Below, piece by piece: positions 1 through 9,108 of a stretch of DNA of 64,000 nucleotides (positions are counted from its first letter, which is position 1; each line of letters opens with the position of its first letter). Where the stretch lies: positions 1,612,001-1,676,000 of the forward strand of contig NZ_CP031423.1 in NCBI RefSeq assembly GCF_003991875.1, given 5' to 3'. Position numbers and translations under genes: made by a program. Source of the stretch: Microbacterium lemovicicum. GTDB lineage: Bacteria; Actinomycetota; Actinomycetes; Actinomycetales; Microbacteriaceae. The notes below the pieces were generated by a model. That model did not search any database and had not been told where the DNA came from. It was given only the letters and a program-made list of their open reading frames with translations.

Positions 1-146
1 GGTCATCCCTTCATTCTCCCAGATGCGGGGCGCCGTCCGCCCGCCGTGACCGGCTCCGTGCGCGGGCGTCTCCGCGGCGTCGCCGGGGAGGCGTCGATGT
101 GACCGCGGAGCCGTCCGACGCGGAGCCCGCCCCGAAGATGCGGTCG

Positions 147-152
147 TAGGAT
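147..152 (+). promoter_or_regulatory. -10 hexamer of a leaderless promoter for the glutathione peroxidase gene
   Basis: TAGGAT ends 6 nt before the ATG at 159. There is no Shine-Dalgarno in between, so transcription should begin at or next to the start codon. No clear -35 is visible. Confidence 0.55.
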
Positions 153-158
153 CGCCCC

Positions 159-662
159 ATGACCGCCCCCGCTCAGACCTCGCTCCGTGACATCCCCTTC
201 ACCACCTCCGACGGCGCCCAGGCGTCGCTCGCCGACTACGACGAGAAGGTGGTCCTGATCGTCAACGTGGCCTCGCGGTGCGGCCTCGCGCCGCAGTACG
301 AGCAGCTCGAAGAGCTGCAGCGCACGTACGGCGACCGCGGCTTCACGGTGCTCGGCTTCCCCTGCAACCAGTTCATGGGTCAGGAGCCGGGGTCGATGGA
401 GGAGATCCTCGAGTACTGCTCCGCCACCTGGGGCGTGAGCTTCCCGATCGCCGACAAGGTGAAGGTCAACGGTCCGGGGGCCGCGGAGCTCTACAAGGCC
501 CTCAAGAAGGCCAAGGACGAGGAGGGCAAGAAAGGCCCGATCCTCTGGAACTTCGAGAAGTTCGTCCTCACGCCGGGCGGAGCCGTGCATCGCTTCCGCC
601 CGACCACGAAGCCCGACGACCCCGCGGTCGTCGCCGTGATCGAGGAGAACCTCCCGCGCTGA
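159..662 (+). CDS. Glutathione peroxidase-family thiol peroxidase
   Basis: A 167-residue cytoplasmic peroxidase that reduces hydrogen peroxide and organic hydroperoxides; bacterial Cys-type members usually take electrons from thioredoxin (family knowledge). Visible in the sequence are the peroxidatic Cys41 in NVASRCGL, the FPCNQF motif (Gln71), and LWNFEKF with Trp130-Asn131, which together form the Cys-Gln-Trp-Asn site. Cys87, 46 residues after the peroxidatic Cys, sits where the resolving cysteine of thioredoxin-dependent members lies. Length is typical. The ATG has no Shine-Dalgarno but a TAGGAT box ends 6 nt upstream, implying a leaderless mRNA. The gene stands alone and converges on a thiol oxidoreductase 30 nt downstream. 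Confidence 0.93.
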   Translation: MTAPAQTSLRDIPFTTSDGAQASLADYDEKVVLIVNVASRCGLAPQYEQLEELQRTYGDRGFTVLGFPCNQFMGQEPGSMEEILEYCSATWGVSFPIADKVKVNGPGAAELYKALKKAKDEEGKKGPILWNFEKFVLTPGGAVHRFRPTTKPDDPAVVAVIEENLPR

Positions 663-691
663 CGGCGGCCCTCCCCCGCTGATGCCGGGGC

Positions 692-1378
692 TCAGGCGAC
701 GGCGTCTGCGTCGGCGTCCGCGTGCCGCTCGGCCCACACCTGGCGGGTGATCTGCGTGAACGCCTCGGCGGGCTGCGCGCCGCTGACGCCGTAGCGCCCG
801 TCGATCACGAAGAACGGCACCCCGGTGATTCCGTACGACGTGGCCTGGGCCTGGTCTGCGCGCACCGCGTCGAGGTACCGACCCGAGCGGAGAGCCTCCT
901 CCGCCTCCGCGGAGTCGAGTCCGGCATCGGCGGCGAGGGCTGCGAGCTCCTCGATCCTGCCGAGGTGGCGTCCTTCGGTGAAGTAGGCCGACATGAGGCG
1001 CTCCGCGAGTTCGAGCTGGCGGCCCTTCTCCTTCGCGAAGTGCAGCAGCTCGTGCGCCTTGACGGTGTTGGTGTGCTGCAGCAGGTCGAAGCGGTACTGC
1101 AGCCCTGCCTCGGCCGCGACGCCGGTCACGCGCTCGAGCATCTGCCGGGCCTGGTCGGGGGTGATGCCCTTGTGCTGCGCGAGGTAGTCGTACTCGCCGC
1201 CCTCGAAGTCGACCGGGGTGTCGGGCGACAGCTCGTAGGAGTGGTAGGTCACCTCGACGACGGGGGCGTCCTCGTCACCGGATGCCGCGGCGAGCCCCGT
1301 CTCCAGGTTCCGCTTGCCGATGTAGCACCAGGGGCAGGCGATGTCGCTCCACACGTCGATCTTGATGGCATCCGTCAT
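692..1378 (-). CDS. DsbA-family oxidoreductase, FrnE-like
   Basis: A 228-residue thioredoxin-fold protein of the FrnE branch of the DsbA family. The CPWC redox motif is at residues 15-18 (SDIACPWCYIG), an inserted helical domain fills the middle, and the cis-proline loop is GVPFFVI near residue 190. There is no signal peptide, so it is cytosolic, unlike classical DsbA; FrnE-type proteins act as disulfide isomerases or oxidoreductases in oxidative stress (family knowledge). The ATG at 1378 is preceded by GCAGGGG as Shine-Dalgarno. The reading frame runs open far upstream across the next gene, but only this start gives a normal family length. Confidence 0.9.
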   Translation of the reverse strand: MTDAIKIDVWSDIACPWCYIGKRNLETGLAAASGDEDAPVVEVTYHSYELSPDTPVDFEGGEYDYLAQHKGITPDQARQMLERVTGVAAEAGLQYRFDLLQHTNTVKAHELLHFAKEKGRQLELAERLMSAYFTEGRHLGRIEELAALAADAGLDSAEAEEALRSGRYLDAVRADQAQATSYGITGVPFFVIDGRYGVSGAQPAEAFTQITRQVWAERHADADADAVA

Positions 1379-1431
1379 ATCCCCTGCAACCGCCGAGGAG
1401 GCGCGGTCTATTCCGGATGCGCCGAGCGGGC

Positions 1432-2391
1432 TCAGCCGGCGACGTCGGGGAGGAAGCGATAGCGGATGCGGACGTCCTGGTCGTCGGGGATTACCAGCGT
1501 CGACGCGTCGGGCGACCAGACGTCGGGCACGAGGTACAGGGCGCCGTCGCCCCGAACGAGGAGTCGGAGTCCGCTGTACCGGTAGCGATGCGTCGTCTCC
1601 GCGGGCACCGACGGCTCCTCTGCGCCCGCCGGCGGCGTGGTCGGCGCGAGATCCTGGAAGCCGATGGCGTCGTTTCCCGGATAGAGCCGTTCCTGCGAGT
1701 CGAGCACGACGGCCGGAAGAGATCGCAGATCGGCCGCGAGGGTGCGGGCCTCCCCGCGCCCCCACCACTGCGCCACCGTGGCGGTCGTCCAGAAGGTCGC
1801 GGCGACCATCACCAGGACGAGGAGGACGGCCACGGCGCGCCCGTCGCGCCGGCCGGCCAGGACGCGCGCCGTACTCACCGCGTAGGCGGCCAGTCCCGCG
1901 CCGGCCGCGAGTGCCAGCGGTGCGACCAGCGGCCACGGGCCGCCGTCGTCGAGCGCCGGCAGCAGAACGGCGAAGACGAGACCGCCGCCCGTGAGCGCGA
2001 CCCCGGCGCCGGCGAAGGCGGCGACGACGCGGCGTCGAGCGCCCGACGTCGACCGCAGGAGGGCGACCCTCAGCATCCGGTGTCCGATCAGGAGGGCGGC
2101 GGTGGCCAGGAGGAGCGCCGTCACCGGGACGAACAGGGCGCCGGGACTGCGCATCACGAACTGCTGCGAGCTGAACCCGAGGATGTCGACGTCGATGCCG
2201 AAGGAGCGGAAGTACTCCCGCGACGAGACGTAGCCGAAGTAGAACAGCAGCGTCGTCACGAGCGTCAGCGGCGCGACGAACGAGGTGAGCAGTCCCAGCC
2301 ACCGCTCGAAGCCGAGACCGGCCGGTGCGGCCTCATCGGTGGGCGCGGGCGCAGCGGCGTCCTGCGCGACCGGGGCGGTGCGGCGGCTCAT
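1432..2391 (-). CDS. Hypothetical multi-pass membrane protein
   Basis: I do not recognise this 319-residue protein. It has an Ala/Pro-rich N-terminus of about 30 residues, then roughly five hydrophobic segments: one starting WLGLLTSF near residue 30, others near 82, 115, 150 and 185. A soluble extracytoplasmic-looking C-terminal domain of about 110 residues follows, rich in Arg, Tyr and Asp (for example HRYRYSGLRLLVRGDG). Its ATG overlaps the stop of the upstream lipoprotein-like gene by four bases (ATGA), so the two are probably translated together. No catalytic motif is visible. A role in the envelope is the most that can be inferred. Confidence 0.8.
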   Translation of the reverse strand: MSRRTAPVAQDAAAPAPTDEAAPAGLGFERWLGLLTSFVAPLTLVTTLLFYFGYVSSREYFRSFGIDVDILGFSSQQFVMRSPGALFVPVTALLLATAALLIGHRMLRVALLRSTSGARRRVVAAFAGAGVALTGGGLVFAVLLPALDDGGPWPLVAPLALAAGAGLAAYAVSTARVLAGRRDGRAVAVLLVLVMVAATFWTTATVAQWWGRGEARTLAADLRSLPAVVLDSQERLYPGNDAIGFQDLAPTTPPAGAEEPSVPAETTHRYRYSGLRLLVRGDGALYLVPDVWSPDASTLVIPDDQDVRIRYRFLPDVAG

Positions 2392-3041
2392 GACGCGGGT
2401 TCCGGGGTGGTGACGAGGATCGGAGCGCTCGGATCATGGGTCCGTGCCGCGACGGCGTCGCACGCCTCGGCGCGGAGACACCGCAGGGTGCCCGACAGGG
2501 CGACGGCCGTCCCCTCGACGAAGTCCGCCCCGGGTCGGAGCACGAGGCTGCAGAAGAGGCCGGTGTCGTCGGCGGCGACCACGAGTCCGAGGCACGAGCG
2601 ATCCGCGCCGCGCGTGCCGCAGACTCCCCCGTCGACGGCGAGGCCGGGGGCGTCGGCGGTCGCCGCGTCGACGGTGAAGGTCACGTCCGCGGGGATCGGC
2701 GCATCACCGCCCCAGAACACCGCGAGCGTGTCGCACCAGATCCCCGGTCCGGTCTCCTCGATGCCCTGGTCGCCGTAGGCGGGTCCGCCGTACAGCGCGA
2801 TCGGTCCGGTGCGGACGGTCGATTGGGACGCGTCCGCCTCGCCGTCGCTGGTGGGAACCGATGAGGGCGCGCGGTCGGCGGTCGCCGTCGCGGTGCGCGT
2901 CGACGACGGCGCGCTCGCGGCCGGCGCCCCGGACGGAGCAGAGGGAAGGCAGGCCGCGGTGAAGCCGACGACGGCGACGCAGAGCGCGAAGACCGGGATG
3001 CCGCGGCGGACGCGGTGCGGATGATGACGGCGCGTGCGCAT
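2388..3041 (-). CDS. Putative lipoprotein or secreted protein, unknown function
   Basis: A 217-residue protein with an Arg/His-rich N-terminus, a hydrophobic stretch (VFALCVAVVGF) and a lipobox-like FTAAC with Cys31, so it is probably a lipoprotein; the -3 residue is not the preferred Leu, which leaves some doubt. A low-complexity Ser/Thr/Ala/Pro linker (about residues 35-75) leads to a globular domain with several cysteines (WCDTL, GGVCGTRG, RSCLG, LFCSL, RCLRAEAC). These could form disulfides outside the cell. The ATG at 3041 follows GAGGGGAG. It is the first gene of a two-gene unit with the membrane protein it overlaps by four bases. Confidence 0.72.
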   Translation of the reverse strand: MRTRRHHPHRVRRGIPVFALCVAVVGFTAACLPSAPSGAPAASAPSSTRTATATADRAPSSVPTSDGEADASQSTVRTGPIALYGGPAYGDQGIEETGPGIWCDTLAVFWGGDAPIPADVTFTVDAATADAPGLAVDGGVCGTRGADRSCLGLVVAADDTGLFCSLVLRPGADFVEGTAVALSGTLRCLRAEACDAVAARTHDPSAPILVTTPEPAS

Positions 3042-3187
3042 GGGCCGGCGCTCCCCTCTGGATCACAGCGCACGTCGCGCCCGGTCCGGGAGCGACGTGC
3101 GTGCTCACCAGGGAAGAGGCGACGGTGGCGCGGGTGATACGTCCGGCGGCGATCGGATGCGCCGCCGGGCCCCGGAACACCCCTCGG

Positions 3188-4000
3188 TCAGAGCGCCGGC
3201 GGCTCGGGGGTGTCGACGGCACCGCCGAAGCGGCGATCGCGGTCGAGGTAGATGCCGATCGCGTTCCACAGATCGGCGCGGGTGAAGTCTGGCCAGAGGG
3301 TGTCGAGGAAGACGAACTCGGCGTACGCCGACTCCCAGAGCAGGAAGTTCGACGTGCGCTGCTCGCCGCTGGAGCGGACGAACAGGTCGACGTCCGGCAT
3401 GTCCGGCTGGTACAGGCGGCGCTGGATGAGCTTCTCCGACACGGCGGACGGCCGCAGGCGCCCGGCCGCGACGTCGTCGGCGATGGAGCGGACCGCGTCG
3501 GCGATCTCGACCCGTCCGCCGTAGTTGACGCACATGGTCAGGGTGAGCACGTCGTTGCCCTCGGTGAGCTTCTCGGCGTACTGCAGCTCCTTGATGACCG
3601 AGTTCCACAGGCGCGGCTTGCGTCCCGACCAGCGGATGCGCACGCCCCACTCGTTGAGCTGATCGCGCCGCCGGTGGAGCACGTCGCGGTTGAAGCCCAT
3701 GAGGAAGCGCACCTCCTCGGGCGAGCGCGCCCAGTTCTCGGTGGAGAACGCGTACACCGACAGGTGCGTCACGCCGGCCTGGATCGCGCCGGCGACGACG
3801 TCCAGGAGCGCGGCCTCCCCCGCCTTGTGACCTTCGATGCGGGTCTGGCTGCGCCGGTTGGCCCAGCGCCCGTTGCCGTCCATCACGATCGCGACGTGTC
3901 GGGGCACACCCCCGCGCGGGAAGGCGGGCGGATACACGCCGGTCCAGTCGAGCGGCCGGTAGGGGACGGCGTCGCGATGCGTGTACGGACGGGGGCTCAT
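3188..4000 (-). CDS. uppS: Isoprenyl (undecaprenyl) diphosphate synthase
   Basis: A 270-residue cis-prenyltransferase that adds isopentenyl diphosphate to a farnesyl primer, giving the polyprenyl diphosphate carrier used for peptidoglycan and wall polymers. The signature [13 protein letters not shown] contains the metal-binding Asp41. [14 protein letters not shown] and the C-terminal [16 protein letters not shown] motif bind the diphosphates. An N-terminal extension of about 30 residues is usual in actinobacterial UppS. The ATG at 4000 overlaps the recO stop by four bases, so it is coupled to recO. Actinobacteria often carry a second cis-prenyltransferase, and the chain length made by this one cannot be read from sequence. 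Confidence 0.95.
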   Translation of the reverse strand: MSPRPYTHRDAVPYRPLDWTGVYPPAFPRGGVPRHVAIVMDGNGRWANRRSQTRIEGHKAGEAALLDVVAGAIQAGVTHLSVYAFSTENWARSPEEVRFLMGFNRDVLHRRRDQLNEWGVRIRWSGRKPRLWNSVIKELQYAEKLTEGNDVLTLTMCVNYGGRVEIADAVRSIADDVAAGRLRPSAVSEKLIQRRLYQPDMPDVDLFVRSSGEQRTSNFLLWESAYAEFVFLDTLWPDFTRADLWNAIGIYLDRDRRFGGAVDTPEPPAL

Positions 4001-4725
4001 CGCAGACCCTCCACGTGTTCGAGCGAGCGGATGCCGCGCTCCAGGTGCCACTGGGCGTAGGCCGCGATGAGACCGGATGCCGCGGCCTCCGCCCCGGGCG
4101 GTGCGGCGTCGACGTCGTCCCAGTCCCCCGCCATCAGCGCGTTCAGCAGGCCGATGGTGGTGCCGTCCAGGCGGGCGGCTCCGGTGGGCGCGCAGGACGA
4201 GCAGACGATGCCGCCGAGCTGCGCGACGAACGCGTCGTGGGGTCCGGGGGCGCCGCAGCGGGCGCAGTCCGCCAGGCCCGGGGCCCACCCCGACAGCGCC
4301 ATCGCGCGGAGGAGATAGGAGTCCAGGATGCTGCGCGACGCGTGCTCGCCGCGCGACAGCGCTCGCAGCCCGCCGACGAGCAGCAGGTACTGCTCAGGGG
4401 TGGACTCCGCCTCGTTCAGCCGGTCGGCCGTCTCCACCATGGCGCTCGCGGAGGTGTAGCGGTCATAGTGCACGGCGATGTCGGCGCCGTACGCGCCGAG
4501 CGACTCCGCCTGCTGCACGATGTCGAGGTTGCGACCCTGATACAGCTGCACGTCGGCGACCATGAACGGCTCGAGGCGCGCGCCGAAGCGCGAGGAGGTG
4601 CGCCGGACGCCTTTCGCGACGGCACGGATCTTGCCGTTCCGTCGGCTGAGCAGGGTGAGGATCCGGTCCGCCTCACCCAGCTTGTGGGTGCGCAGCACCA
4701 CGACCTCGTCGCGGTAGGTGGGCAC
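3997..4725 (-). CDS. recO: DNA repair protein RecO
   Basis: A 242-residue recombination mediator of the RecFOR pathway, which helps RecA replace SSB on single-stranded DNA. The N-terminal OB-fold begins [19 protein letters not shown], the middle is helical, and a four-cysteine zinc site (Cys154, Cys157, Cys175, Cys178) lies in CARCG and CSSC. Length and architecture match the family. The start is a GTG at 4725; GATAAT ends 5 nt upstream, so the transcript may be leaderless. It is the first gene of the recO-uppS unit, an arrangement common in Actinobacteria. Confidence 0.95.
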   Translation of the reverse strand: MPTYRDEVVVLRTHKLGEADRILTLLSRRNGKIRAVAKGVRRTSSRFGARLEPFMVADVQLYQGRNLDIVQQAESLGAYGADIAVHYDRYTSASAMVETADRLNEAESTPEQYLLLVGGLRALSRGEHASRSILDSYLLRAMALSGWAPGLADCARCGAPGPHDAFVAQLGGIVCSSCAPTGAARLDGTTIGLLNALMAGDWDDVDAAPPGAEAAASGLIAAYAQWHLERGIRSLEHVEGLR

Positions 4726-4730
4726 GTTCC

Positions 4731-4736
4731 ATTATC
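4731..4736 (-). promoter_or_regulatory. -10 hexamer upstream of recO
   Basis: GATAAT on the minus strand, 5 nt before the recO GTG, in a 117-bp divergent gap shared with the channel gene at 4843. It fits a leaderless or near-leaderless start. Confidence 0.5.
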
Positions 4737-4830
4737 TCTCGCCGACCCTCCTCCCGGCCGGTGGCGTGCCGTGTCCGACCGAGCGGGAACGCCTCTCGCG
4801 CGGCGTCCTGTGCCGCGGCGCGCGGGCGGC

Positions 4831-4836
4831 CACAAT
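4831..4836 (+). promoter_or_regulatory. -10-like hexamer of the YadS/TRIC-like gene
   Basis: CACAAT ends 6 nt before the GTG at 4843. The spacing matches the other leaderless starts in the window, but the first base departs from TANNNT. Confidence 0.4.
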
Positions 4837-4842
4837 GGTGGG

Positions 4843-5532
4843 GTGGACGGACAAGGGCTCATCATCCCGCTCTGGGCGGACCTGATCGCCGTCGGGCTGG
4901 GCGGGGTGCAGGGCGCGCTGTTCGCCTCCGGTTTCCGAGGAGAGGACAGGCGGCTCGACCTCCTCGGCGTCGCCATCATCGGCATCGTGATGGGCATGGG
5001 CGGCGGCCTCATCCGCGACCTGCTGCTCAACGTCCCCGCGGCGACGCTGCAGAGCAACTGGTACCTGCTGACCGCCACGGGCGCCGCGCTGATCGGGATG
5101 CTGCTGGCCGGGCTGTTCCAGCGGCTCAACGCCGCGATCGTCGGCCTCGATGCCGTCGTCATCGGGCTCTTCGGCGCCTTCGGCACCACCAAGGCCCTCA
5201 CGCTCGGGCTTCCCGTCGTGCCCGCGATCTTCGTCGGCGTCTGCTCGGCGGTCGGCGGCGGCATCCTGCGCGACATGATCATGGGGCTCCCCGTCGCCAT
5301 CATGCACGTCGGGTCGCTGTACGCCGTCGCCGCACTCGTCGGCTGCGCAGTGCTGGCCGGGGCGCAGTCGGCCGGCGCGCCGTCGCTCGCCGCGTCGCTG
5401 ATCGCCATCGTGGTGACGGCCGTCATCCGGCTGCTCGCGGTCGTGTTCGACATCTCGCTTCCCGAGCAGCGCGCCCTGCACAGGCGGAAGGTGGCCGTGG
5501 AGACCTCGGCCATCCCGATCATCAAGCCGTAG
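4843..5532 (+). CDS. Trimeric intracellular cation channel (TRIC/YadS-like, UPF0126) membrane protein
   Basis: A 229-residue protein of about seven membrane helices made of two homologous glycine-rich halves. The repeat signature GMGGGLIRDLLL (about residue 50) recurs as AVGGGILRDMIMG (about residue 140), as expected for the duplicated TRIC fold; bacterial members are trimeric potassium-permeable channels (family knowledge), and the substrate here is unproven. The start is a GTG at 4843: it is the only start codon next to a -10-like hexamer and it puts a membrane helix right after LIIPLW. The gene is divergent from recO and ends at a large palindrome. Confidence 0.85.
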   Translation: MDGQGLIIPLWADLIAVGLGGVQGALFASGFRGEDRRLDLLGVAIIGIVMGMGGGLIRDLLLNVPAATLQSNWYLLTATGAALIGMLLAGLFQRLNAAIVGLDAVVIGLFGAFGTTKALTLGLPVVPAIFVGVCSAVGGGILRDMIMGLPVAIMHVGSLYAVAALVGCAVLAGAQSAGAPSLAASLIAIVVTAVIRLLAVVFDISLPEQRALHRRKVAVETSAIPIIKP

Positions 5533-5576
5533 CATCCGTCAACGTCGGACCCGCGTTCGCGCGAGACTCGCGCGTT

Positions 5577-5651
5577 CCCGCGAGACTGCAAGGGCACGAC
5601 GAGACAGCGGGTCAAGCCCTACGTCTCGCCGTGCCGCTGCAGTCTCGCGGG
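5577..5651. repeat. Large imperfect palindrome between converging genes
   Basis: Two 29-nt arms (5577-5605 and 5623-5651) match at 26 of 29 positions around a 17-nt loop. The outer part reads CCCGCGAGACTGCA. It lies between two converging genes and may act as a bidirectional terminator or be a REP-like element; a further GCGAGACT sits just upstream near 5561. There is no T tract. Confidence 0.8.
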
Positions 5652-5665
5652 TCCTGTCGCCGTGC

Positions 5666-6454
5666 TCAGCCGGTCGCGATGATCTCTCCGTGCGGCAGGA
5701 GGATCCAGGCGTCCGGGTCGGCCGCCCACGTGCGCCAGGCCGCCGAGATCCGCTCGAGCGTCGCCGCGTCGGCCACATTCAGGCGCACGGCGTGCGCGGC
5801 GAAGTCGGACGACACGGCGCGGTCGGCCCACATGCCGCCCCACCACTCCCGCTTGTCCTCGGTCTCGAAGAGCCACACGCTGGCCGACGAGATGACCGAC
5901 GTGAAGCCGGCCTGCCGCGCCCAGTGCTTGAGGCGGCGTCCGGCATCCGGCTCGCCGGAGACGCCGCGGTGCACGGCGAGGTAGATCGTGATCCACTCGT
6001 CGAGCTCGGGCAGCCTCGGATACCAGATCACTCCCCCGTAGTCGACGTCGCGGGCGGCGACGAGTCCGTCCGGGCCTGCCACGCGCCGGAACTCGCGCAG
6101 CGCCGCGACGGGCCGTTCGAGATGCTGGAGCACCTGGTGCGCGTGGACGACGTCGAACGAGCCGTCGGGCTCGTCCAGGGCGTACGCGTCGCCGACACGG
6201 AAGGCGAGGTTGCCGCGCTCGCCCGCGATCGACTCCGCCCGCGCGACGACATCGGGTGAGGCATCCACGCCGACGACCTGCCCGGGCTGGACGCGGTCGG
6301 CGAGGTCGACCGTGATGGTGCCGGGGCCGGCGCCCACATCGAGGATGCGGACGCCGGGCCGGAGGTGCGGGATGAGATAGGCCGCGGAGTCGGCGACCGA
6401 GCGTGCGGCGTGCGACCGCAGCACGCTCTCGTGGTGACCGTGAGCGTAGGCCAT
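5666..6454 (-). CDS. SAM-dependent class I methyltransferase
   Basis: A 262-residue Rossmann-fold methyltransferase of the UbiE/COQ5 type. Motif I is ILDVGAGPGTITVDLA (about residues 37-52), the acidic residue after strand 2 is in VVGVDASP, and FDVVHAHQVLQHL is the post-II region typical of small-molecule methyltransferases. The N-terminus AYAHGHHESVLRSHAARS is conserved in a group of actinobacterial enzymes of unknown substrate. The ATG at 6454 lies 8 nt after the leuA stop, so it is probably co-transcribed with leuA, although nothing suggests a role in leucine synthesis. It ends beside the palindrome at 5577-5651. Confidence 0.85.
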   Translation of the reverse strand: MAYAHGHHESVLRSHAARSVADSAAYLIPHLRPGVRILDVGAGPGTITVDLADRVQPGQVVGVDASPDVVARAESIAGERGNLAFRVGDAYALDEPDGSFDVVHAHQVLQHLERPVAALREFRRVAGPDGLVAARDVDYGGVIWYPRLPELDEWITIYLAVHRGVSGEPDAGRRLKHWARQAGFTSVISSASVWLFETEDKREWWGGMWADRAVSSDFAAHAVRLNVADAATLERISAAWRTWAADPDAWILLPHGEIIATG

Positions 6455-6462
6455 GGCCGTGC

Positions 6463-8232
<1,770 letters not shown>

Positions 8233-8305
8233 TCATCGCCCGATCGGGCTGGCAGAGTGCCTGAGGATGGCGGGCCGAACGACGAGCTCCGCGACGAGGG
8301 AGGCC

Positions 8306-8356
8306 CTAGAACGAGGACTCGTCGCGGCAGCTAAGAAGGAGCGAGGCCGCACGCAT
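8306..8356 (-). CDS. leuL: Leucine leader peptide of leuA
   Basis: A 16-codon reading frame, MRAASLLLSCRDESSF, ending in TAG 88 nt before leuA. Three consecutive Leu codons (CTC CTT CTT) include two CTT codons that are rare in this GC-rich genome. A ribosome stalled there for lack of charged tRNA-Leu would uncover or mask the stem starting at 8318-8327, and so control transcription into leuA. TACCAT ends 6 nt before the ATG and there is no Shine-Dalgarno, so the leader peptide is probably the very 5' end of the transcript. Leu-rich leader peptides before leuA are known in corynebacteria and streptomycetes. Confidence 0.82.
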   Translation of the reverse strand: MRAASLLLSCRDESSF

Positions 8357-8362
8357 GGCTCG

Positions 8363-8368
8363 ATGGTA
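8363..8368 (-). promoter_or_regulatory. -10 hexamer of the leuL-leuA promoter
   Basis: TACCAT on the minus strand, exactly 6 nt before the leader-peptide ATG, the same spacing as at the other leaderless starts in the window. Confidence 0.6.
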
Positions 8369-8457
8369 GCAGGATGCCGCGGCCCGGTCAGGTCGCGCCG
8401 GCATCACGTGACGGGTGCCGGCGTGGCGTCCGCTCCGCTCCCGGCGAAGCTCGTTGC

Positions 8458-8583
8458 GGCATCCGGTCGGCGTCTGCGTGTTCAGCTGACGGCTGTCGTG
8501 GCATCCAGTCGGCGTCTGCGTGTTCGGGTGACGCTTGTCGCGGCATGCAGCCGGCGTCTGCGTGTTCAGGTGACGGTTGACGC
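8458..8583. repeat. Three tandem 42-bp repeats (array A)
   Basis: Units at 8458-8499, 8500-8541 and 8542-8583 share GGCATCC, GGCGTCTGCGTGTTC and a GTGACG-like end. The array is followed by a 39-bp cap (8584-8622). The region has no credible gene: a short plus-strand frame here encodes only 14-residue repeats as a by-product of the 42-bp period. Confidence 0.85.
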
Positions 8584-8622
8584 GGCATCCGCCGGCCCGT
8601 TGCCGCATAAGCCGTCGACCGA
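8584..8622. repeat. Cap element T1 ending array A
   Basis: Starts GGCATCCGCCGGCCCGTTG and ends AAGCCGTCGACCGA. It recurs with changes at 8932-8970, ending array B, and at 9076-9108, at the end of the acetyltransferase gene. Confidence 0.75.
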
Positions 8623-8662
8623 ATGGCCGGCGACCCGGATGCCGCGGACACCGGACACATCG

Positions 8663-8747
8663 GTGCGCAACTCCACGCGATCGCGCAGAAGCGGAGCCGC
8701 AGCATCCCCCACCGGCGCATACCGCTCCAATCCGTGGAGTTGCGCAC
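8663..8747. repeat. 14-bp perfect inverted repeat with 57-nt centre
   Basis: GTGCGCAACTCCAC at 8663-8676 is matched exactly by its complement at 8734-8747. The centre carries GCAGCATCC. It lies between arrays A and B and no gene overlaps it. It may be a REP-like element or a small structured RNA. Confidence 0.7.
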
Positions 8748-8804
8748 GTGCGGATGCTGCGGCCGGCTCGGGCCGGTCGGGCGTCACCTCGCGGGAGCCG
8801 GGGT

Positions 8805-8931
8805 GGCATCCGGTCGCTTCAGGTGACGCGTGCTGCGGCATCCGGCGCTTCAGGTGACGCGTGCTGCGGCATCTGGTCGCTTCAGGTGACGGCTGTCGCG
8901 GCATCCGGTCGCTTCAGGTGACGCGTGCTGC
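8805..8931. repeat. Four tandem 32-bp repeats (array B)
   Basis: Units at 8805-8836, 8837-8867 (31 bp), 8868-8899 and 8900-8931 have the form GGCATCCGGTCGCTTCAGGT followed by GACGCGTGCTGC. There are no spacers, so this is not a CRISPR array. The cap element T2 follows directly. Confidence 0.88.
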
Positions 8932-8970
8932 GGCATCCGCCGGCTCATTCCCGCCGCAGCCGTCGACCGA
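8932..8970. repeat. Cap element T2 ending array B
   Basis: A second copy of the 39-bp cap, ending GCCGTCGACCGA as T1 does. The stretch from 8971 to 9075 beyond it holds no gene; I see only GC-rich sequence and one lone repeat half at about 9050-9075. Confidence 0.72.
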
Positions 8971-9075
8971 GTCCCACGCGAGAACGGCGGGGCGGCGAGA
9001 CAGCCGCGTCGGCGATGTCGCGCCTCTCGCGGCGCGTCGCTGCGCGACTCGGCATGCTCGGGTGACGCGGGCTGC

Positions 9076-9108
9076 GGCATCCGCCGGCCCGATTCCGCAG
9101 AAGCCGTC
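9076..9108. repeat. Cap element T3 overlapping the end of the acetyltransferase gene
   Basis: Begins GGCATCCGCCGGCCCGATT and ends AAGCCGTCA, thus supplying the stop codon region of the neighbouring minus-strand gene. It is preceded by a single degenerate repeat unit. Confidence 0.65.

Noticed and set aside
1..6. Possible start codon of a minus-strand gene leaving the window
   Set aside because: A CAT at 4-6 with GGGAG upstream is suggestive, but two codons cannot support a call.
3..737. A 244-codon minus-strand frame over the glutathione peroxidase gene
   Set aside because: It is antisense to a well-supported gene and has atypical composition.
692..2302. A 536-codon reading of the FrnE-like gene
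   Set aside because: The extra N-terminal 308 codons run antisense-like through another gene; the ATG at 1378 has a Shine-Dalgarno and gives normal length.
8374..8580. A 68-codon frame encoding 14-residue repeats
   Set aside because: The peptide repeat follows from the 42-bp DNA period. It has no Shine-Dalgarno or family resemblance, and other frames are equally open.
8805..8931. Four 32-bp repeats considered as a CRISPR array
   Set aside because: The units abut with no spacers and no cas gene is near.
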